DNA from: an uncultured Clostridia bacterium
GTDB taxonomy: Bacteria; Bacillota; Clostridia; TANB77; CAG-508
Assembly (NCBI GenBank): GCA_944391155.1
Contig: CALXSO010000070.1
Location: 1 to 10,161, forward strand
DNA length: 10,161 bases
Reading direction: 5' to 3'
The stretch's first letter is position 1. Each line of letters opens with the position of its first letter. The position numbers were made by a program, and so were the translations under genes. The notes under the pieces were generated by a model. The model did not search any database, had not been told where the DNA came from, and saw only the letters and a program-made list of their open reading frames with translations. Shown in pieces: positions 6,505 to 10,161 of the stretch.

Positions 6505-8778
6505 ATGGAAGAGAAAAATAAAAACGAAACAAGCACCAACACAATCTTATTGCAAAGAGAAGGAGAAAAAGAAATGGAAAAAGCAAAAGAAAAAAACACT
6601 GAAAAAGAAATTCTCGAACAAAAAAAAGAAGAAGAAAAAAGCAAAGATGAAAAATTCAGAAAAGTCGATAACAAAGAAAAGAAAAACAAAAGTAAACAAG
6701 AAAAAGCCAAAAAGAGGGAAGAAAAAATAAAAAGAAAACAAGAAAAAGCTAAAAAGAGAGAAGAAAAAATAAAAAGTAAACAAGAAAAAACCAAAAAAAG
6801 GGAAGAAAAAATAAAAAGAAAACAAGAAAAAGCCAAAAAAAGGGAAGAAAAAAAAAAAAGAAAACAAGAAAAAGCCAAAAAGAGAGAAGAAAAAATAAAA
6901 AGCAAAAAAGAAAAAGAAAAAAATAAAGAAGAAAGAATAAAAAATAAACAAGAAAAAGCAAAAAATAAAGAAAACAAAATAAAGAACAAAGAAAACCAAA
7001 AAGAAGAAAACAAAAACAAAACAGATAAAACAAAAAAAGCAGAAAAAAATAAAAAAACAAACAGAAAAGAAAGAAAAAAGAAAATAATTATAACAAGTAT
7101 TATATCAGGAATAATAATATTATGTGCACTATTATTTTCAACCATATTTGCACTAATAAATATAAATAATTCAACCATAATAAGTGGAGTAAAAATAGAA
7201 GGAATAGAAGTATCAGGACTTAGCAAAGAAGAAGCAAGGATAAAACTAGAAACGATATATACAGAAAAAGTAAACAAAGAAATACCAATAAAATATAATG
7301 AATTTGAATCTAGTATAAATCCAAACATGATAGAATTAAAATACAATATAGACAAAGCAGTAGAAGAAGCAATAAACGTTGGAAGAAATAATAACATATT
7401 CATAAACAATTATAATATACTATTTACACTATTAGGAAAAAAAGATATAAACATTGAAATGTCAATAAATGATGAAGCGGCAAGAAAAATAATTCAAGAC
7501 ACAGGAGCAAATTTACCAGGAGTAATGATAGAATCAAGTTACTATATAGAAGGAGAAAATTTAATAATAACAAAAGGAAAAGAAGGAATACAAATAGACA
7601 CAGAAAATTTATTAACAAAAATAAAAGAAAATCTTGACAATCACAACATAAACAATGATTATATAGAAATACCTGTAACACAAAAAGCACCAACGCCAAT
7701 AGATGTAGACAAAATACACAATGAAATATACAAACAAGTACAAGACGCTTACTACACAAAAGAGCCATTCACAATATATCCAGAAGTAGAAGGAATAGAC
7801 TTCAATGTAGAAGAAGTAAAAGCAATGATTGAAGCAGAAGACAAAGAAGAATATGTAATAAAATTAACAATAACAAAACCAAAAGTAACAGTAAATGACA
7901 TAGGAACAGAAGCATTCCCAGATAAACTAGGGACATTCACAACAAGATATGATGCAGGAGACAGAGATAGAACAACAAACTTAATACTTGCATGCCAAAA
8001 ATTAAATAATCAAGTAGTACTTGCAGGAGACACATTCTCATATAATAAAACATTAGGAGAAAGAACAATCGCAGCAGGGTACAAAAACGCAAAAGTATAT
8101 GAAAATGGTCAAGTAGTAGATGGAATAGGAGGAGGAATTTGCCAAATTTCATCAACACTATATAATGCAGTAATAGATGCAAACTTAGATATAGTAGAAA
8201 GAAGAAACCACCAATTTGTAACATCATATGTAGCTGCGGGAAAAGACGCTACAGTAGTATATGGAATGACAGACTTTAGATTTAAAAACACAAGAAAATA
8301 TCCAATAAAAATAATTGCAACAGCACAAAATGGAATAGCAACAGTTTCTATCTATGGAAATAAGGAAGAAGTAGAATATGATGTAACACTTGAAGTAAAA
8401 CAATTATCAACAATTCCTACAACAACAAAATATATAGAAGACTCAAGTTTACCAGTAGGAACTGAAAAAGTAAAACAAGCAGGAGCAAATGGGGTAAAAA
8501 CAGAAACATATTTAGTAAAATCATTAAACGGTAAAGTAGTATCAAGAGAAATAATATCAAGAGATACATATAATGCAATGCAAAGAATAATATTAAAAGG
8601 AACAAAAGGAGCAACAAAAAGCAATACAACAACAAAAAAAGAAACAGAAGAAAAGCCAAAAACAAATACAAGTACAAATACAAGTACAGAAGAAAAAAAC
8701 ACACAAACTAATAACAACAAAACTACATCTGAAACAGAAACAAATACAAATAAAAACACTACGACAAATAATCAATAA
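6505..8778 (+). CDS. VanW/G5-domain membrane-anchored protein with cytoplasmic Lys/Glu repeat arm
   Basis: This encodes a 757-residue type II membrane protein. Residues 1-193 are cytoplasmic and almost entirely Lys, Glu, Arg, Asn and Gln, including seven 14-residue repeats (64-161). One membrane segment follows (about 194-218). Outside the cell come a YoaR/PG_binding_4-like region (about 225-470, opening GVKIEGIEVSGLSKEEA), a VanW domain (about 475-610, with LGTFTT, AGDTFSYN and GGGICQISSTLY at 542-553), a G5 domain (about 624-700) and a Thr/Asn-rich tail. VanW proteins occur with some vancomycin-resistance clusters, but their activity is not settled; G5 domains are often linked to binding wall polymers or N-acetylglucosamine. 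No van genes are nearby, so a housekeeping cell-wall role is more likely than resistance. The ATG at 6505 is preferred over 6487 because AAAGGGGA precedes it by 7 bases. There is no LPXTG motif; anchoring is N-terminal. Confidence 0.9.
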   Translation: MEEKNKNETSTNTILLQREGEKEMEKAKEKNTEKEILEQKKEEEKSKDEKFRKVDNKEKKNKSKQEKAKKREEKIKRKQEKAKKREEKIKSKQEKTKKREEKIKRKQEKAKKREEKKKRKQEKAKKREEKIKSKKEKEKNKEERIKNKQEKAKNKENKIKNKENQKEENKNKTDKTKKAEKNKKTNRKERKKKIIITSIISGIIILCALLFSTIFALININNSTIISGVKIEGIEVSGLSKEEARIKLETIYTEKVNKEIPIKYNEFESSINPNMIELKYNIDKAVEEAINVGRNNNIFINNYNILFTLLGKKDINIEMSINDEAARKIIQDTGANLPGVMIESSYYIEGENLIITKGKEGIQIDTENLLTKIKENLDNHNINNDYIEIPVTQKAPTPIDVDKIHNEIYKQVQDAYYTKEPFTIYPEVEGIDFNVEEVKAMIEAEDKEEYVIKLTITKPKVTVNDIGTEAFPDKLGTFTTRYDAGDRDRTTNLILACQKLNNQVVLAGDTFSYNKTLGERTIAAGYKNAKVYENGQVVDGIGGGICQISSTLYNAVIDANLDIVERRNHQFVTSYVAAGKDATVVYGMTDFRFKNTRKYPIKIIATAQNGIATVSIYGNKEEVEYDVTLEVKQLSTIPTTTKYIEDSSLPVGTEKVKQAGANGVKTETYLVKSLNGKVVSREIISRDTYNAMQRIILKGTKGATKSNTTTKKETEEKPKTNTSTNTSTEEKNTQTNNNKTTSETETNTNKNTTTNNQ
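6694..6987 (+). repeat. 42-bp coding tandem repeat (seven copies)
   Basis: Seven in-frame 42-base units starting at 6694, 6736, 6778, 6820, 6862, 6904 and 6946 encode variants of KQEKAKKREEKIKR. The first five are nearly identical and the last two diverge, as expected for expansion from one side. Copy four has ATA changed to AAA, creating a run of twelve A (6848-6859). Confidence 0.9.
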
Positions 8779-8888
8779 TACATTAAAATATCAGTAAAAC
8801 AAACAAAATAAAATTAGAAAATACAATTAAAATACGCGTAAAAAATAATAAAATAAAATAGAAAACAATAGTATATCACATATAAAAT

Positions 8889-8937
8889 AAAAAATAGGAT
8901 TACTTTAAGCAATAATTTAAAGTAATCCTATTTTTTT
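8889..8937 (+). terminator. Terminator of the VanW/G5 gene
   Basis: Perfect 20-bp stem: 8889-8908 pairs with 8917-8936 across an 8-base loop, with the 3' arm ending in a run of seven T (8931-8937). It lies about 110 bases after the stop codon. The stem centre carries AGGATTACTTTAA and its complement. Confidence 0.8.
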
Positions 8938-9070
8938 AACTTAGCAAAATAAGCCATTAAAAGAACAATAAAAATAGCCAATCAAAAAATTAAATTTTCA
9001 AATAAACAATTAAAAATAATCCTAATTTAAAAAAGAATTCAAGACCTAGAATAAATCTTTACAAAATTTC
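8938..9070. other. Intergenic stretch without recognised elements
   Basis: Together with the terminator and the tRNA promoter this makes up the 345 bases between the VanW gene and the tRNA. No gene, repeat or structured element was seen in this part; it is A-rich on the plus strand. Confidence 0.5.
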
Positions 9071-9099
9071 TTGACATTGCCCCAAAAAAATATTATAAT
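9071..9099 (+). promoter_or_regulatory. Consensus promoter of the tRNA gene
   Basis: Perfect TTGACA (9071-9076), 17-base spacer, perfect TATAAT (9094-9099). It ends 24 bases before the tRNA and is the only full-consensus promoter in the window, fitting a stable-RNA gene. Confidence 0.85.
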
Positions 9100-9123
9100 A
9101 ACTTTGCTTATGCAAGTTTAAAT

Positions 9124-9199
9124 GGGCCATTAGCTCAGTTGGTAGAGCAGCAGACTCTTAATCTGACGGTCGGAGGTTCGAATCCTCTATGGCTCACCA
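9124..9199 (+). tRNA. tRNA-Lys, anticodon CTT
   Basis: A 76-base cloverleaf. Acceptor GGGCCAT (9124-9130) pairs with ATGGCTC (one G-U). The D arm is GCTC/GAGC with loop AGTTGGTA. The anticodon loop is CTCTTAA with CTT at 9157-9159. The T arm is GGAGG-TTCGAAT-CCTCT. A discriminator A and the CCA end are encoded. The anticodon stem has a G-A mismatch at its outer pair (27-43); the other four pairs are sound. It reads AAG, a minor lysine codon here next to AAA. It is a single tRNA unit with its own promoter and terminator. Confidence 0.95.
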
Positions 9200-9200
9200 A

Positions 9201-9237
9201 AAAAAGTCTTATACGAACATTACGTATAAGACTTTTT
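9201..9237 (+). terminator. Terminator of the tRNA gene
   Basis: Perfect 15-bp stem: 9201-9215 pairs with 9223-9237 across a 7-base loop, with the 3' arm ending in five T. It begins two bases after the encoded CCA. The stem is itself symmetric enough to work in both directions, but the tRNA is the obvious client. Confidence 0.85.
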
Positions 9238-9240
9238 ATA

Positions 9241-9296
9241 TTGTATAAGAAAAATCGCCTTTTATCTTGACTTTATGTAGATTTTTCCGTGTACAA
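9241..9296. repeat. Imperfect hairpin next to the tRNA
   Basis: GAAAAATC (9249-9256) pairs with GATTTTTC (9280-9287), and outside it TTGTA (9241-9245) pairs with TACAA (9292-9296), separated by an internal loop of 3 and 4 bases. About 24 of the 80 bases from 9241 are G or C, richer than the flanks. It could be a structured RNA, part of a dispersed repeat or an element end; nothing decides between them. Confidence 0.4.
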
Positions 9297-9424
9297 CAAG
9301 AAAGGTTACCTAACAAAATTATTAAAAATCAAATATCAATTTTTATAAGTTCAAAAAAGCATATCAAATAATAAGGCATAAGTATTAAAAAAATACAAAA
9401 GTCCACGTAATAAATATAATTATT

Positions 9425-9440
9425 TTTACATTACTGTAAA
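9425..9440. promoter_or_regulatory. Palindrome TTTACA-N4-TGTAAA, possible operator
   Basis: Perfect 6-bp half sites around TTAC, with a further ATTA/TAAT pairing outside a two-base bulge. The form is typical of a dimeric repressor site, but no regulator gene is near and the spacing does not match the TACA-N2-TGTA box of BlaI/CopY proteins. Confidence 0.25.
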
Positions 9441-9762
9441 TAATAGATAAATACCCAACAGAATCATTTTTTATATAAAATATAAAATAGAAAACAAAAA
9501 AAATAAAAATATTACAAAAAAACTAAAAAAAGAAAAAGCAAAAAAACAAAGTAAGCCGTAAGGGAAAAGAGGAAAAAGAGAAAGAATAAAAATAATTATG
9601 TCAAATTGTTGCAACATAAATGTTTCAAAAACTTAAAATTCTCAGAAAATAAGTAATCCGTAAAGCTCTAAAAATCCATCCAGAAATTACCACGAAAAAG
9701 CTATTTACTTACAGCATCTAAGATATTAAAATAAAAATATAGAATATATATATAAGGAGACT

Positions 9763-10161
9763 GTGAGTAAGTATGGAAAAAAAGAAACAAACAACACAAG
9801 AGGAACAATGGAAAAAGACACAATAGAAGTAATCTACTACTACTCAAAAGATGCACAAGTAATAGTAAAATACTTAGAAATAGACGACACACCAAATGAC
9901 AACACAGACAACAAAGTATTAAGCAAAGAAGAAATAATAGAAGGATATGAAGGAAAAGAATACGAAACAAAACAAAAGAACATACCAGAATATACATTCA
10001 TAGAATCAACAGACAACACAAAAGGAACAATGGAAAAAGACACAATAGAAGTAATTTACTATTATGCACAAAACACAAAAGTAACAGTAAAATACTTAGA
10101 AAAAGACAATACACCAAATGACAATACAGACAACAAAGTATTAGCAAAAGAAGAAACAATA
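9763..10161 (+). CDS. MucBP-type repeat protein, 5' end lost or decayed, runs off the window
   Basis: One plus-strand frame is open from 9730 to the window end and encodes MucBP-like repeats of 74 residues: GTMEKDTIEVIYYY, then a strand like VTVKYLEKD, then NTDNKVL, EGYEGKEYETKQ and NIPEYTFIEST. Such repeats normally sit in large surface adhesins behind a signal peptide. Here there is none: the frame begins in what looks like the second half of a degenerate repeat (NIEYIYKETVSKYG upstream of GTMEKD). The listed start, GTG at 9763, is only 3 bases after AAGGAG. The ATG at 9773 is better spaced but in another frame, giving 17 codons. Thus the coding frame is clear but its beginning is not. It may be a 5'-truncated pseudogene, a silent cassette, or a gene needing a frameshift. 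The 3' end is outside the window. Confidence 0.55.
   Translation, partial: MSKYGKKETNNTRGTMEKDTIEVIYYYSKDAQVIVKYLEIDDTPNDNTDNKVLSKEEIIEGYEGKEYETKQKNIPEYTFIESTDNTKGTMEKDTIEVIYYYAQNTKVTVKYLEKDNTPNDNTDNKVLAKEETI
9802..10161 (+). repeat. 222-bp tandem coding repeat (MucBP units)
   Basis: The segment starting GGAACAATGGAAAAAGACAC at 9802 recurs at 10024, exactly 222 bases (74 codons) later, with most bases identical. The second copy continues to the window edge. The differences are mostly single substitutions, so the copies duplicated fairly recently. Confidence 0.85.

Larger units (their letters stand above)
9238..9762. other. Gene-free region between tRNA and MucBP repeats
   Basis: No convincing gene lies here. 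Elements seen are an inverted repeat with internal loop (9241-9296), a 16-base palindrome (9425-9440), a spaced inverted repeat TTATGT/ACATAA (9596-9601 with 9614-9619) around GTTGCAAC, and an A-rich tract (about 9480-9590) with a short Lys/Glu-rich open frame lacking a start codon. No known riboswitch class was recognised. Confidence 0.5.

Noticed and set aside
6249..7409. 386-codon minus-strand open frame rich in Phe, Leu and Ser
   Set aside because: It is the complement of the Lys/Glu repeat region; poly-AAA/GAA sense codons give TTT/TTC on the other strand. It has no ribosome binding site and the plus-strand gene is clearly real.
7424..8775. Several minus-strand open frames across the VanW/G5 domains
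   Set aside because: All lie antisense to conserved domain-coding sequence and are hydrophobic shadows of Lys/Glu/Thr codons.
6505..8778. Vancomycin-resistance gene
   Set aside because: VanW domains are widespread outside van clusters. No vanA/B, vanH, vanX, vanY or vanRS gene lies in the window, so a resistance call is not supported.
9238..9762. Riboswitch or T-box leader upstream of the MucBP repeats
   Set aside because: I looked for c-di-GMP, T-box, SAM and other conserved core motifs and saw none; short matches such as CCGTAAGG are not enough.
9238..9762. tRNA-targeted integrative element
   Set aside because: No integrase gene, attachment-site duplication of the tRNA 3' end or mobile-element gene is visible in the window.
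9773..9826. 17-codon ATG frame with AAGGAG upstream
   Set aside because: It is out of frame with the MucBP repeats, has no recognisable product, and its spacing of 13 bases is long. It is kept only as evidence for a possible frameshift at the gene start.

Overview
The window reads as chromosomal DNA of a very low-G+C Bacillota, most likely a gut-type member of the Clostridia. The evidence is Shine-Dalgarno-led genes, sigma-A style promoters (TTGACA/TATAAT with 17-base spacers, several with an extended TGn -10), Ile codons dominated by ATA, an ECF sigma factor paired with a DUF4179-type anti-sigma protein, a VanW/G5 protein and MucBP repeats. No phage, IS or CRISPR genes are visible.

Layout: (1) 96-1673, minus strand: a multi-pass GT-C (family 39-like) glycosyltransferase with its own promoter. 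(2) 1795-3683, minus strand: a two-gene operon, ECF sigma factor then membrane-anchored anti-sigma protein, overlapping by 8 bases and closed by a 20-bp-stem terminator. (3) 3836-4743, plus strand: a FabG-like SDR reductase that resembles the EF-P 5-aminopentanone reductase (YmfI) subgroup. An 8-bp hairpin sits between its Shine-Dalgarno sequence and its start codon. (4) 4865-5870, minus strand: a small membrane-anchored protein of unknown function, and upstream of it a cytoplasmic CBM25/53-like starch-binding protein with a strong promoter and a directional terminator. (5) 5871-6504: an A-rich gene-free stretch holding a 32-bp tandem repeat and the promoter of the next gene. (6) 6505-8778, plus strand: a 757-residue VanW/G5 protein whose cytoplasmic N-terminus is a 14-residue Lys/Glu tandem repeat containing an A12 tract. 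(7) 9071-9237: a tRNA-Lys(CTT) gene with consensus promoter and terminator. (8) 9238-9762: gene-free. (9) 9763 to the window end, plus strand: MucBP-type 74-residue repeats whose reading frame begins inside a decayed repeat, without a signal peptide.

The genes do not form one pathway. The common theme is the cell envelope: a lipid-linked-sugar type glycosyltransferase, an envelope-sensing sigma/anti-sigma pair, a VanW/G5 wall-associated protein and a MucBP adhesin fragment. The most unusual points are the hairpin-spaced ribosome binding site of the SDR gene, the repeat-built cytoplasmic arm of the VanW protein with its slippage-prone A12 tract, and the headless MucBP repeat region. I found no clear, wholly new multi-gene system.
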